64,000 bases of DNA from Phymatolithon calcareum (GCA_977006965.1 OZ345364.1:2356001-2420000), one strand, 5' to 3'; shown: positions 33,418-44,063, counted from the first letter of the stretch. A program made the numbers and translations. The notes: generated from the sequence alone by a model not told the origin.

Positions 33418-33756
33418 TAGGACTTTGAAGGCTCTGAAGTGAAGCTCGACCGCGATGACCCTTCACTCTCATGCAGGGACACTGTGATTTCAGTTATGGA
33501 AATATCCGGCAACGCATTACTCGAGTTAAAATCGTTGAAGCATCGCTTCCCACCGTTGCAGTGCAGATGGAGTTCAGATACGGATCAAGCCAACAAGCTA
33601 ATATTTGATAAAATTTAAGAGCTCCACTGAACAGAAAAAAATGCATTTTTCATACTGCATCTCGCCATCTACGACGACCACGCACCGCGCTGAACACGGT
33701 ACCTTCCGCAACACAAACGCTGCAAGCAATGCCACCCTGGCGAGAACCTTTCCTCG
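33418..33756. promoter_or_regulatory. Divergent promoter region between QTRT1 and the TAF1B-like gene
   Basis: 339 bp separate two start codons facing away from each other, so both promoters must lie here. I see no clear TATA box on either strand. Confidence 0.5.
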
Positions 33757-35610
33757 ATGGAGTGCCCAACATGCGGCGGGCAAAGCTTGAGCCCCGGAGA
33801 TGAAGGCATGCTTGTTTGCGATGATTGCGCCGATCGCTTTCCAGGATATCGTGACGAGGAGCTGGACGACGCCTTCGTGGGCACGGCGGTATCAAATCGT
33901 ACATCACAAGCTTCACAAGCCTCTCAAGTACGTGATCGGATCGCTGCCGCAGAGCGCGAGGCGAAAGAGAAGCAAGCCGCTCCACGCGTGTCGGCCCCCG
34001 ATGAAGAGATCCTGTTCTGCGACGCTGTGCTCACTGTGACAAGAGGCATCGCGAAGGCGCTTGTAGATATTGGCGTTTTTCCTGACCGTATCTACGACCC
34101 GCTTTTGCAGATTCTAACGCATTGGGTTCGCAGAAGACACGCCATGCTGCCAATACAACGCACAAAATCATCACGCGGACCGAAGGTGGAGCATAGAAAG
34201 TTTCACAAGCGATTTCACTGTGCGCATGTACTGTCCTTCATTGCTCTGGCCGGTCTGTATGTTCGCAGCCCTGTATTGCCCCGCGATTTGTGCCGTCTTG
34301 TGGCACAGGGAAAGGTTCCCTTCTTTCGTGCGGCCAAACTGTTTCTCACCGGCGAGATGTACGACGTTGAGAGTGTTCGATCCGCACTGTCTCCATGCGC
34401 CGTTCCGCCCGTTACATACGTCAACTATGGAATGCTCCTGTACGGCAATTCTGAATATGCGTGGCCGCCGTTGCGTCACTTCTTTAACGGGAAAGCACAC
34501 CTGTACGAGATTTCTGCCGTGGGTTCAGTGCCGCTTGGCCATATGCAGATCACGCTTTGTCGTGTCGTGCGTCACTTGGGACTGCCAGACGCATTTGGCG
34601 AGCGCGTGTTGCGCTATATCGACCTGCGAAAAGAGGCGAGACGTCGGAAAGGCTACCGAAAAAAGCACGCATTGGGTATAAAGCGAGACAGAGATGCGTT
34701 TTCGTGGAATGTTGGCGCGGCTCATGATTGTTCGGAGCATCCGACAGACCGCACGTTGCAAGTTGATGTGATCAATACTATGCGGATTTGTTATGGCATG
34801 TACGATGGGGCTTCATCCCAGGCTTTGCACTCGTTGGAGACGCCGAATGAGAGCCATGAGGAATGTATTGCCAAGCTTGAAGCAGAATGGGAAGTGGCTG
34901 TTCGGCACATGCGACAGTGGGTTATTTCTGGTGGCGGGAGAGATGCAAGCTTGGCGATTTGGGGGACTCTTTCAGGACCGGCGGTGTCCAATTTGCGGGG
35001 TAAGGGTCTTATGCGATATTTGGAGTTTATGGAGTCTACAGAAGCGGACGACGAAATTCCGATATTCATGAGGCATTATCAGCGATCGTTTCAAAGCGTT
35101 GCAAAACGGTCTGCGCTGATAGATCGGAAACCGTCATCAGTTCAACGACTCTCTCAGGAATCCAACGATTGGAACTGGGCCAGCAGTCATTTGCGAGCGA
35201 AAAGAACTTTCGCCGGTGTAGGCGAAAGCATTGCGAATTCCATGAGCGAAGGAAAGCGAATGGTGGATGATGAGTGGAAACTTGACAGAAAACCGCTGCT
35301 ACCTGTCCTCCATAATGGCGTTGAGGTCGATCAACGTGGTGCATTTTATGCGTGGAATGAGCCTGTTGAGATTGGGCTTGCATGGACAATAATGCGGCAT
35401 TTCTTTGTGGGATCACCGACGGGGTTTGTCCAGGACGGTGCACGCGGTTCCAATAGCCTTGAGGCTACAAATTTGGTGGAAACGGCAAACAGGAGCTTGG
35501 CCATGGTTGTGGATTACATCAATGTACAATTGGTGGGAGGGGAGCATCGAAAGAAGAAGATCAAGGTGGAGGAAAAGGAGGAATTTGTTATTGCTGACGA
35601 TCATTTGTGA
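33757..35610 (+). CDS. RNA polymerase I TFIIB-like initiation factor, TAF1B/Rrn7 type
   Basis: 617 residues, one exon. The N-terminus is a zinc ribbon: CPTCGGQ...CDDC within the first 30 residues, followed by a charged linker. Then come two cyclin-like regions: the first near residues 85-190 with LPRDLCRLVAQGKVPFFRAAKLF, a motif typical of TAF1B/Rrn7, the second near 240-330. A long variable C-terminal part ends in a lysine/acid-rich tail. In the Pol I machinery this protein plays TFIIB's part: it contacts the polymerase and opens the rDNA promoter within the SL1/core-factor complex. The combination of one zinc ribbon plus the Rrn7-type motif favours TAF1B over TFIIB or BRF1, which keep more canonical repeats. 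Confidence 0.78.
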   Translation: MECPTCGGQSLSPGDEGMLVCDDCADRFPGYRDEELDDAFVGTAVSNRTSQASQASQVRDRIAAAEREAKEKQAAPRVSAPDEEILFCDAVLTVTRGIAKALVDIGVFPDRIYDPLLQILTHWVRRRHAMLPIQRTKSSRGPKVEHRKFHKRFHCAHVLSFIALAGLYVRSPVLPRDLCRLVAQGKVPFFRAAKLFLTGEMYDVESVRSALSPCAVPPVTYVNYGMLLYGNSEYAWPPLRHFFNGKAHLYEISAVGSVPLGHMQITLCRVVRHLGLPDAFGERVLRYIDLRKEARRRKGYRKKHALGIKRDRDAFSWNVGAAHDCSEHPTDRTLQVDVINTMRICYGMYDGASSQALHSLETPNESHEECIAKLEAEWEVAVRHMRQWVISGGGRDASLAIWGTLSGPAVSNLRGKGLMRYLEFMESTEADDEIPIFMRHYQRSFQSVAKRSALIDRKPSSVQRLSQESNDWNWASSHLRAKRTFAGVGESIANSMSEGKRMVDDEWKLDRKPLLPVLHNGVEVDQRGAFYAWNEPVEIGLAWTIMRHFFVGSPTGFVQDGARGSNSLEATNLVETANRSLAMVVDYINVQLVGGEHRKKKIKVEEKEEFVIADDHL

Positions 35611-36028
35611 AGATCGTTACCTCAATTACAGTACTATTAGCACACGCCCGACCGCCGCATAATGCGTACGCTTGTTTTGTCTTCATCGGACATGCCTGCG
35701 GTTGCGCGTCACCATGAAGTCGCAATTGGGATGCCATTTATCGAAACATTTATTTTTGAAAGTGTTGCGCGTCCCAAATATATGCTATCCAGCAACTGTG
35801 GTCAGTGATAGTGTGATGCGATATTCTTAGACAATGTGACAGTAGTACACGGGAAGCTGCTCTGGTGTGGGCGACTCTGGCGTTGAGGGCTTCTAAAACA
35901 AAAACTTACAATTTCCTCCAAATGTGACCAGTCCTTTTTCACTCCACTAAGGTTGTTCAGTGTGATGTGGATGCAGGGGTACTATCGCCTGGTGGATTGC
36001 TTTTGCAAAATGCTTTGATTCTTTTTCT

Positions 36029-36052
36029 GTCTATTCCCGATCGGGAATAGAC
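36029..36052. repeat. Perfect 24-bp palindrome
   Basis: gtctattcccga plus its exact reverse complement, with no loop. It shares its last two bases with the next palindrome. Confidence 0.95.
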
Positions 36053-36088
36053 TTGGATTTGAGTGTTCTATAACACCCAGATCCAAGT
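36051..36088. repeat. 38-bp near-perfect palindrome
   Basis: acttggatttgagtgtt pairs with aacacccagatccaagt at 15 of 17 positions. The segment agatccaagtctt recurs at about 38709-38721. Confidence 0.9.
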
Positions 36089-36224
36089 CTTCAGAGTTAT
36101 TCAAGTAATTCTGGGTTCCGTGGAAATCATGCAACTAAAAGCTCATTCCATAAACTTTAACGAATAGGAGTTTCAGATGGAAGGTGCAATGTCAAAATTG
36201 GGAATGGATGAGACAATTTGCAGT

Positions 36225-38429
36225 TCAAACCGTTTGTTCAGCCGCATCATGCTCCGAATCTTCGGAAGCAAACACCATACCACGAAGCATCGAATCCGGT
36301 CTCGAAAGAAGCTCGTCGAAATGACCCTCTTCAGCGATTCTACCTGCCGACAAAAACAAAACTCTGTTGGCTCTTCTGAGGGAACTTAGTCTATGAGCTA
36401 TAATCAGTACAGCCATATTCATATCCGTCGCAGCAGTCGTCACAGAAGTGGCAACAGCCCGTGCCGATTCCGCATCAAGTGCTGCTGCGTGTTCATCGAG
36501 GACGAGAACTTTCGGGTTACGCACCAACGCCCGACAAAGCGCCACACGAGCGCGCTGTCCGCCAGACAAGCTTTCGCCTCTTTCGCCGACCATCGTATCG
36601 TATCCATTGGGCAACGACATAATCATGTCATGACTGGCCGCAAGGCGCGCCGCGCTGAATACTTGTTGCATCGAAATATCATCATCCGTCGCATATCGGA
36701 TGTTGTCGGCGATTGTGCCGTTAAAAAGTACGGGCTCCTGTGGCACCATTGCGATCTGATTCCGAAGCCAAGCTGGGTCGAGTTGCGTTACGGGGACCCC
36801 ACCGAGTGTAACTGTGCCCGCATCTGGTTCGTAAAGCCGGAGTAAAAGCGATGTGAGAGTCGATTTACCGGAACCAGAGGTCCCCGCGACAGCGCATATC
36901 TGACCAGGCTCTACTGCAAACGTAGTGCCATTCAAAATTGGAGTGTCGAGCTGCGTCGGGTACTGGAAATGGACGTTTTCAAATTGCACAGTCGCGTCAT
37001 AACCAGGGTCGAGTGTACGCAGAATACTCTTTGTTACGGTGTCCACGGCCGATTTTAGGCCGTCGGAAGAATTAGTTTGTACGGCCGGTGACACAAGGGT
37101 GGAAGATGTATTCGTCGGTTCCCGATCGATAACCTCAAACACGCGATGCCCTGCACCCAATGCACGCGAAAGCTGCCCGTACGCAGTACCAATGATGGAC
37201 ACCGACGCGCCAAGATTGACTGCGTACATTGAGAACGAGGTGAGCGTACCGACGGTCATGGGGTCCAGTGGATTAGCGACCATCTTCCCCCCAAACCAAA
37301 GAACGCCAAGGAGCGACATCTGCGCTGAGTAGAATAGAGACCCTGAATAGAGCCCATCAGCAATGGCAACTCTCTTTGCCAAATCGTAAGTCTTATCAAC
37401 CCGCGCTGAATATCGTCTAGATTCAATCCCCTCAGCGCCAAAAACGCGTACAGTGCGGATAGCACCAATTCGTTCAGCCGCCACCTGCGTCGCAGCGGCA
37501 AGCGCATCAACCAATTGCCGTGAAAGGCTACGCGCATTTCTGCCGAAGATATATGCAAAGAGAATAATCGGCGGGAACGCTGAAAGCGCAACTAGCGATA
37601 ATTTTGGGGAGAGATACAAAACGAGCCCAAGGGAGGTGCAACAAGTGATCCCTGCGCGTACGATTCTAGCGAGATTATCCGTAAGCGTTCGCGACACGGC
37701 AGCAACATCACTTGACAGCCTATTTACCAACTCGCCGCTCTGTCTTCGGTCGAAGAAGGCCGTTTCCTGCCGAAGTATCGACTCGAACAACTGCTTGCGT
37801 AGCTCGCGCGATACACGTGACCCGGCAAGGGAGAGAGTTGAAACGCGAAGCGCCGTCGCCAGAGAAGCAACTGTGAATATGGCCCCCATTCCGAAAACGA
37901 GGGTGTCAAGGTTCGCGGCGGCGCCGACCGGACTCTGCACAGCGTCGACGATACGGCCGAGTGCCAGGGGGAAAATCATTGTGGATCCCACGGAAACAAC
38001 CTGTGCGCACATAGCGAGGCCTATCAGCCCGCGCTCCGGACGTGCCACGGATAGCAGGCGTTGGATTTCCACCTTTCCCTCCGCTTCTTCCTCCGTCACA
38101 TCAGTGCTTCGTGGTGTCCCCTTCGCCGCACGTCCGTCCGAGTCACTGATGCGGGTTGATGTTGCATTGGCGATCCATTGAAGTCTTGAGAATAGCGTGC
38201 GAGGGCGTGGCCCGCTGGAATCAGATGCCGAGTCTGAATTTTGAGATGTGCTATGGGACTGACGGGTGCCGTAAGTCGTAGCAGTGGCGCCGAGCAGAGG
38301 TGTTCGCGCGGTTATTGCAAATGGGCTGTGCAGGTTCATTTGCAAACGAGCGGAGAAAGGGTGACCGCAGTGGACGGCTGAGCATGCTCCCCATCGAATG
38401 GCACGCAGGGTCGTTTGAATTGAGCGCAT
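36225..38429 (-). CDS. Half-size ABC transporter, ABCB (ABCB8/ABCB10-like) type
   Basis: 734 residues, one exon. A basic, Ser-rich leader (about 1-125) suggests import into mitochondria, or less likely the plastid. An ABC type-1 membrane domain with six expected helices covers about 135-420. The nucleotide-binding domain (about 480-715) has Walker A GTSGSGKST, the Q-loop region VPQEPVLFNGT, signature LSGGQRARVALCRAL, Walker B VLVLDEH with D-loop AAALD, and switch histidine IIAHRLSS. One TMD plus one NBD means it works as a homodimer. The order and the NIRYA block fit the ABCB8/10/TAP-like group. It exports peptides or haem-linked compounds in relatives; the substrate is unknown here. Walker B is followed by HAAALD rather than ATSALD, a mild departure. 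Confidence 0.93.
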   Translation of the reverse strand: MRSIQTTLRAIRWGACSAVHCGHPFSARLQMNLHSPFAITARTPLLGATATTYGTRQSHSTSQNSDSASDSSGPRPRTLFSRLQWIANATSTRISDSDGRAAKGTPRSTDVTEEEAEGKVEIQRLLSVARPERGLIGLAMCAQVVSVGSTMIFPLALGRIVDAVQSPVGAAANLDTLVFGMGAIFTVASLATALRVSTLSLAGSRVSRELRKQLFESILRQETAFFDRRQSGELVNRLSSDVAAVSRTLTDNLARIVRAGITCCTSLGLVLYLSPKLSLVALSAFPPIILFAYIFGRNARSLSRQLVDALAAATQVAAERIGAIRTVRVFGAEGIESRRYSARVDKTYDLAKRVAIADGLYSGSLFYSAQMSLLGVLWFGGKMVANPLDPMTVGTLTSFSMYAVNLGASVSIIGTAYGQLSRALGAGHRVFEVIDREPTNTSSTLVSPAVQTNSSDGLKSAVDTVTKSILRTLDPGYDATVQFENVHFQYPTQLDTPILNGTTFAVEPGQICAVAGTSGSGKSTLTSLLLRLYEPDAGTVTLGGVPVTQLDPAWLRNQIAMVPQEPVLFNGTIADNIRYATDDDISMQQVFSAARLAASHDMIMSLPNGYDTMVGERGESLSGGQRARVALCRALVRNPKVLVLDEHAAALDAESARAVATSVTTAATDMNMAVLIIAHRLSSLRRANRVLFLSAGRIAEEGHFDELLSRPDSMLRGMVFASEDSEHDAAEQTV

Positions 38430-39256
38430 TAGATGTTACCCATAAGAAGCACGCGACGAAATGGGCGGGATCCTCGTCTCTCCTCAGGTTCCAAGACTCT
38501 TCTCGCCCTAATGCAAAGCCTGGGCGAGCGCAGGACAGAATTGGTCTCCTTCCCACCGTAAAGTGGGTTTAGATGTATCATAACACAGACTATTTTAAGT
38601 GCATTCTCCAATTTTTGCGCCCGGCAGGACGTGATATTGATGGCCCTTGGATTTCCCTTTGTCCAGTTTGTCCTGATAGGCACCTCATTAAGTGCTTCGT
38701 AGCACCAAGATCCAAGTCTTTAGAACTCCTCTTTCCAGATTTAAGGGATCTTTGGAAGCCATCTAGCATACAATTCAATAATCTCCCGAGAGATCATACT
38801 CGTCAGTGGGCAAGTGGATAAAGCCTAGAAGAAGACTCGGTCTCTTGCGCGCTACGACGAACAGTTGTGAAAGAAGCCCAAAACCCGCATATGATGAGCC
38901 GAGCTGGACACTATTGAGGTCTTTGACCTCTTGCAAGGCGGTAATGGATGATATTCATCGTAGGTTCAAATTCTACCTTATCTAAACAGAGAAGTAGGCC
39001 CAGAGCCTCGAATGCCAAGGCATATTGGACAAGCAGAGCTCTGAATTCTGGAGCTTACAAACTATTTTATCCCCACGATTAAAAGAAGCTGTGTACCCGC
39101 ATTCAAGGAAAACAACCCGAGGAAAGCCATTGCTCTCATCCAGGATACGGTTTTCCCAGAAAGCTTGAAGAAGGCGATGACAAGAAACGCGACTATCAGA
39201 AAGGTTTGAAGTACGAAACTGACAGGTCAAATATTGCTAGTGAAGAAATGCAGTGC
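38430..39256. other. Intergenic; includes a tRNA-like sequence
   Basis: cttggat and atccaag (about 38654-38720) form widely spaced inverted arms, and the distal part resembles the palindrome at 36051. No coding gene is seen. Confidence 0.45.
38892..38984 (+). tRNA. tRNA-like sequence, class II shape, probably degenerate
   Basis: The T-arm gtagg-ttcaaat-tctac (38960-38976) pairs in all five positions with a GU. It is followed directly by cttatct, which pairs at 6 of 7 positions with tgatgag at 38892-38898, and a discriminator A. A gatga-tat-tcatc hairpin sits where a long variable arm would be. The D-arm and box A are poor and the anticodon loop would have 8 bases, so no anticodon is assigned. 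It may be a tRNA pseudogene or SINE head. Confidence 0.3.
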
Positions 39257-40558
39257 TCAAGCGGTACGCTTCTTTCTATTCTGCGCAGTGGGGAAGATCC
39301 TACAAGACTTGGGTGTAAGGACAGTATAGGAGAGCGCGTCGCCCATCAAAAATGCGGCTTCCGAGAATGTAGACTGAAAAGCCACAATGTGTGCCGCATT
39401 GCCGAGGAGCATCATCTCAGCATAAAGCTTCACATTCTGGTCACTGACCTTGTCTGAATGACTGTGGAAGTCTGCGTAGTGCTTTGTGGATCTCCCCAAG
39501 GCGACCACTTCCGATCTGGCCAGTATTTCGCGCAGATATTTCCCAAAATCTTTTCGGAAACTATAACTCTCCGACGAGACGAAGACTTTAGCGCTTTGTT
39601 CTCCAATTGTTTTTGCGATATCCTTCACGTGAAGCGCAAAGCAGCGAGCTACAACAGCCTCCTTTCCAACAAACTTCGAGAAGCGAACGTCTCTAGACTT
39701 GGCAGAACCACCAGCCAGTCGTGCGTAAATTCCAATATATTGCCTGGGTGTCGCGGAGCTGGGAAATTGATGAAAATCGACGCACGAATAAGTCTTGTGT
39801 GGTGCACAAAGCTGGAACTGCTCCTTCAGCTTCCGCTGCATAGTGACTACGGCCTCTGACGGCGCCAACAGTATGCGAGCCAGCTTCTGCTGTACGGGAA
39901 GCGTTAGGAATGGGATCTGCAAGCCTCGCCAGCGCTCACTCCGCAGGTGCCCAATGAGATGATTGGTAAGCGCTGGGTGTCCTGTCGCCACCGAAATAGT
40001 GCGCATATCACTTTTCAGAGTACTGTACATCTTGTTGTCTTGAAACTGGTGGTAATGGAAGTACACGACCTCCTGGACACCGATGGGTTTCAGAGCTCCA
40101 TTACTCACACTGTATCCAAACCGTGCCTCAGTTTTCTTGTCAATCACATGCATAAACGGTCCTGCATTAGTCCAGTTCACCAGAAAGAGACGGTTTGTGA
40201 GCACTGCGAAGGCATATACACGCAGCATTCCTTGAATATTGGCACCCAACTCAGCCTTGGTGGGATTGAATACCAAGAGACGGCTAGACCTTTTGCGATT
40301 AGCGGTGTGCCACTTCAAGTAGCCATGCAACCAGAATTCCTCCGAAGAGGTACCGTCGTTGATTGCATGGACAGGTCTATAATGTGCCCTATGTAGTGCG
40401 TTGATACGGAGTGAATCCCACCTGGTAAAGATAAGGAGTAGCGTTGTGATCACGAAAATCAAAGACACGAGGCAGTGCAATGTACCAAACCTCTCTTTTG
40501 CGGGCCGCTTTTTACGGAGAGCGAACGACTCCCTCAGTTTGTTCTCATTAGATATCAT
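39257..40558 (-). CDS. Fucosyltransferase-like type II Golgi enzyme, paralogue A (diverged)
   Basis: 433 residues from the ATG at 40558; an upstream TTG frame is ignored. A basic N-terminus is followed by a signal-anchor (about 26-44, LVSLIFVITTLLLIF), then a lumenal domain. It shows the fold order of GT23/GT37-like fucosyltransferases: an early nucleotide-binding strand (KAELGANIQGMLRVYAFAVLTNRLFLVNW), a central IGIYARLAGG loop, VFVSSESYSFRKDF, and a late LYAEMMLLGNAAHIVAFQSTFSEAAF. Compared with its paralogue at 49557, the normally GLGDN-like loop reads ELGAN and the HxR loop has Tyr in place of His. It may have lost or changed activity. The family label rests on motif order only. Confidence 0.7.
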   Translation of the reverse strand: MISNENKLRESFALRKKRPAKERFGTLHCLVSLIFVITTLLLIFTRWDSLRINALHRAHYRPVHAINDGTSSEEFWLHGYLKWHTANRKRSSRLLVFNPTKAELGANIQGMLRVYAFAVLTNRLFLVNWTNAGPFMHVIDKKTEARFGYSVSNGALKPIGVQEVVYFHYHQFQDNKMYSTLKSDMRTISVATGHPALTNHLIGHLRSERWRGLQIPFLTLPVQQKLARILLAPSEAVVTMQRKLKEQFQLCAPHKTYSCVDFHQFPSSATPRQYIGIYARLAGGSAKSRDVRFSKFVGKEAVVARCFALHVKDIAKTIGEQSAKVFVSSESYSFRKDFGKYLREILARSEVVALGRSTKHYADFHSHSDKVSDQNVKLYAEMMLLGNAAHIVAFQSTFSEAAFLMGDALSYTVLTPKSCRIFPTAQNRKKRTA

Positions 40559-43133
40559 CGATACGGAAGAGATATTCGTTTTGCATATGTCGATCTGCAA
40601 TGCCAGTAGAAGCGTTAGCAGACAAGGGTCCTTCCTTGAAAGACTTTCTTGTTATGGCAGCACTTAAGGTCGTCTGGCTTCCTGTAGTTGCTTTCATAGG
40701 GTTTGAGCACACTGGGCAATTTATACTCAGGAGAACATATCATCTGTTCTTTTCGCAACACGGTGCAGTGCACTGAAGGATAATCTTAATCGTTCAAGAA
40801 TTAGTGCTGGACATTGGTGCTAGGTAGACTCATAAATTCAGTGCCAACGCAACGTAACCAATAATCGCATAGCTTTATTTCCGGCTCTTAGAGCATGCGT
40901 TCTGTTTGGCGCATTGACCATGATGTTTTTTCTTTCTGTTGCCGTAGACACCTTTAGCAAAAAATTACGCCCTAGCAAATTCAACAATTTCAGAAGAAGA
41001 AGAAATTTTTATTATAGTGTTACCAACGCATCTGCTGACGTTTGGGGCAACACTTCTGGCGAGCCGCGAGGACTCAATCGGAACTCAAAAGCTCCATTTC
41101 TCTAAAAGTGGCATAGTCAGCAGAACTCCAAAACCTACCTCTGTTCTCACAGAAGAGATCTCGAGGGGGAATGTCATATCGCTTCTATTACCACGCAGAG
41201 TATACCGTCTCTTGAGGAGCGACGGTACGCACATGGGAGTTTGCGACGTTCCGAGCCGTTTCTGCGCTGGTCCGTTGTGCCGCGCGGCGATCCATGCGGG
41301 GGGGGGGGTTCTGACGTCCCCAGTCTTGTTTGCGCTGGAGCGCCTTGGGCGTGTTTAGCGACATCCCGAGTTGCAACCATTTCAGAAGTCAGGTATCCGT
41401 TTCAACAAATATCTTGGATATTTTCATACCCAGCTCGTAACCCGCAGAAACCGCCATGAGAGTCGGTCCAGCGGCGACCAACACCTAAACGAAATTCAAT
41501 GTATCGAAAGATTTCGAGCTCAGGATCATAGCACCTGCCAACTCGCGAGCTCGCACATCTCAACAACAAGAAACCAAGGTGCTTCCGTGCAACATCTGCC
41601 TCCTTCCTCTCGACCGCATCGAGCAATCGTTTCTTTTGTTCTCCCACGCTCCATACACTTTTGTTCTTGTAGATTAGTTCAGGGAAGCGGTTTGGCAGGG
41701 TCGAAGTCTTGATGGAGCTCCTCAGTTGCGCTGGGTAAGGCCCGGCAGCATCATAGGATGCGATTTCCTCGCGGGCTCCACCCGCTAAGCGCACATTACC
41801 GACAAAGCTCTATTGCGTTCACTAAAGTTCTGAAGTTCTAGCACTTAGCGGAGATCGAGATAATAAATCCATACTGTACGAGATCGTCCATGATCGCGTT
41901 CCCCCAGTAAGCGCCGAGGTCTGTGGTAACCTTGATCATGAGGACGCTTCACACTGCGGCACATTTTCATGATGAAGTCGAACAGTGTGTTTGAATCGGT
42001 ATTCGTCTGGAGGGGACTGATGTCGCCTAATGAAGACATCAACATTCTCTAGTGTCTAAGTGACGAACACCCTCAATTGAGGGTGGATTTAAAAGCTCGA
42101 AAACGTTTGTAAAAAGAATGCGGAACAGATTTTGAGCGCCATATTCGGAAAGGCGACCTTTTGTTCTTGGTGGGGAGTACCCATTTTACTACCTTGAAAT
42201 CACGTCGTTCGCCGGTAGGAATGAAAATCTGCTGGTCACTCAGAAAAAATATATCTGCCATGCCTCGAGAAAAAGACCCGCGCCGGGTGGTCGGTGCGGC
42301 CGTACACACCAAAGAAACATCAGTGCCAAGTCCTGCTCAGTGCTGCGGACTATGCGGAGCATTTTCCAGTTCAAAAAAGGTGACCGTCACGGTTCAAGAG
42401 GTGCAAGTTGATGAAATCAAGTGTCGCTCGAGCACGTCACTTCACATGAAATGGGTCCTTGTTCAGAAACTAATCGAAAAGTCTAAGATTAAGACTATCA
42501 AGATTGTCAACATCAGGGCAAGGAAGTCTGACAAAGGCGCTTGTTCCTCTCGAATGCTTGTATCGAGTCCCACTAGGCAAAATTCTGTACCTCGAACACC
42601 GGCTTACAGTACTCGCGGTCGAACATCTTCTTCGCCAAACGCCGAGTTTTGCGTTCAGCATCAAGCACATTCTCGACAGAAAGCAACAAAAACCTACTAT
42701 ACAATCAACAGGAGCTCTGAAACCCCTATTGCAGGTTCCCTCGCCTACACCCGGCATGATTCTTGGGACCAATAATTGCAAGAGGAGCTTGATTTCATTG
42801 CACCAGGCTGTGAGCAGAGTATATTTGCTCATGGAGTGCCATGGTTCGAGCGCCAAGTTCTATGTCCAATTGGAGGAAGGATTCCGCGACAGTTCTGGAA
42901 AGTTCGCACTATAAATAGAGATGTTATATTCGAGAACGGTGGCATCGGGTTCCACACATCGTAGGATTCCTTCATGATGATGTTTCGCCGAGTGCAGCTG
43001 CGAAAAATTGTTGCTTAGGTATCCGCTAAGCTGAAACGAATAGGAAGAACGGAGGCTAAGATTTTCGGAATACTTGTCCTCATGAGTTCGGCGCAAAGAG
43101 ATTTTTGGAAGTTTTCTATGGGGAACAAGTATA
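40559..43133. other. Intergenic; one doubtful frame, one palindrome
   Basis: Frames at 42161-42775 and 42504-42914 (+) overlap in different phases and share no motif I can recognise; a product from the ATG near 42260 (MPREKDPRR) would be about 170 residues. A minus frame at 41402-41794 begins with GTG. None is called. Also present are a G-run near 41300 and the palindrome at 42068-42085. Confidence 0.4.
42068..42085. repeat. Perfect 18-bp palindrome
   Basis: caccctcaattgagggtg is its own reverse complement. Its 14-bp core (ccctcaattgaggg) recurs exactly at 44655-44668. Confidence 0.95.
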
Positions 43134-43750
43134 TGTCGAGACTATGCATGGGGACTAGAGCGTGTTAGTAGTATTCAACGTGGACCAGTGCGACGTAGAA
43201 GGCCTGGTCATATACAATGCACGCAAGACTTATTGCGTGTATTGCAGTAGCAATTATTCGACTGATTTCGTGGATAGTTTACTTTCGTGTTCAATAGGAA
43301 CGCAAATAGTAACCTAAGTTGGGTGACGAAATTAGTGTAGCAGAAATGGTATAAAAGCTAGCTAGGAGTTCCTCACTGAGAAGGAACTCAAGCATCAAGA
43401 ACAAGAACGAATAACCACACGTCAAATTCTAGCGCAAGCTAGTGCGGCAGAAACCGATCGCTGGAGACAGCGCGTACCACTCGTCGTGGACGCAGCTACT
43501 GATTCATAGACCATTCAGGCACTACAATCGTGGAACCTATTATCCTCTTTTGATCCTACCTTAGGGCTGTGAATCAAAGGACGACAATTGCTGACTTCAT
43601 CAAGTCATCTCGCCAAGGGAAAGCTTGACTTTGATTGATATCAGGCTGATGCACGAATAAGTCATCTCGCTCATTTGAGAAAGCTTGGCAACTTCGGTAT
43701 CAAGAGGTCAATGATACAAAGGGTTGAATCACTATAATCTCCTGATTATC
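43134..43750 (+). mobile_element. LTR of an LTR retrotransposon, copy 1 (probably solo)
   Basis: About 617 bp match 63386-64000 at roughly nine in ten bases by eye. Homology starts exactly at TGTCGAGACT in both copies, while the flanks differ, as expected for an LTR edge. A TATA box (tataaaag, 43350-43357) lies mid-way, followed by gttcctcactgagaagg, a likely transcription start. The 3' edge may extend to a GGACA near 43780, giving TGTC...GACA ends. Ordinary genes follow, so no internal region belongs to it here. Confidence 0.85.
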
Positions 43751-43962
43751 CAACCCTGACCTGACTGTCCAATTCAAGGACAATTTAATAGTGCGAAGTG
43801 ACAGTATATCTTTACTCCTTCATTTTCAAGCAGTGAGATGACCAGAGCCAGGTTCTCCAAGTACCTCCGGTGCGTCACATTCACGATGCAATCAAGTGTA
43901 CATGGCACTATGCCTTCCGCACAGTACCGGTGGGCGCTCGTTCAGGATTTTATCGATGTTAA

Positions 43963-44006
43963 ATTGGGTTTTTTGTGATCATTAAAATGATCACGAAAAA
44001 CCCAAT
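43963..44006. repeat. 44-bp near-perfect palindrome
   Basis: attgggttttttgtgatcatt pairs with its reverse complement at 20 of 21 positions; the centre is aa. Confidence 0.95.
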
Positions 44007-44063
44007 CTGTCTCTGTTAGACCTGGTTTTGCTTTGCCAAGTTCATATCTCTTGGTATGGAAAC

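Larger units (their letters stand above)
35611..36224. other. Intergenic with two abutting palindromes
   Basis: The convergent 3' ends of the Pol I factor and ABC transporter genes flank this space. It holds the two palindromes at 36029-36088 and nothing else I can support. Confidence 0.5.

Noticed and set aside
32230-33420. A 396-codon open frame on the plus strand, antisense to QTRT1
   Set aside because: It covers the same bases as a clearly recognised enzyme and has no family motif; long antisense frames are common opposite such genes.
42161-42914. A 204-codon plus frame and an overlapping 136-codon frame
   Set aside because: The first begins with TTG and neither shows a recognisable domain; evidence was too weak to call a gene.
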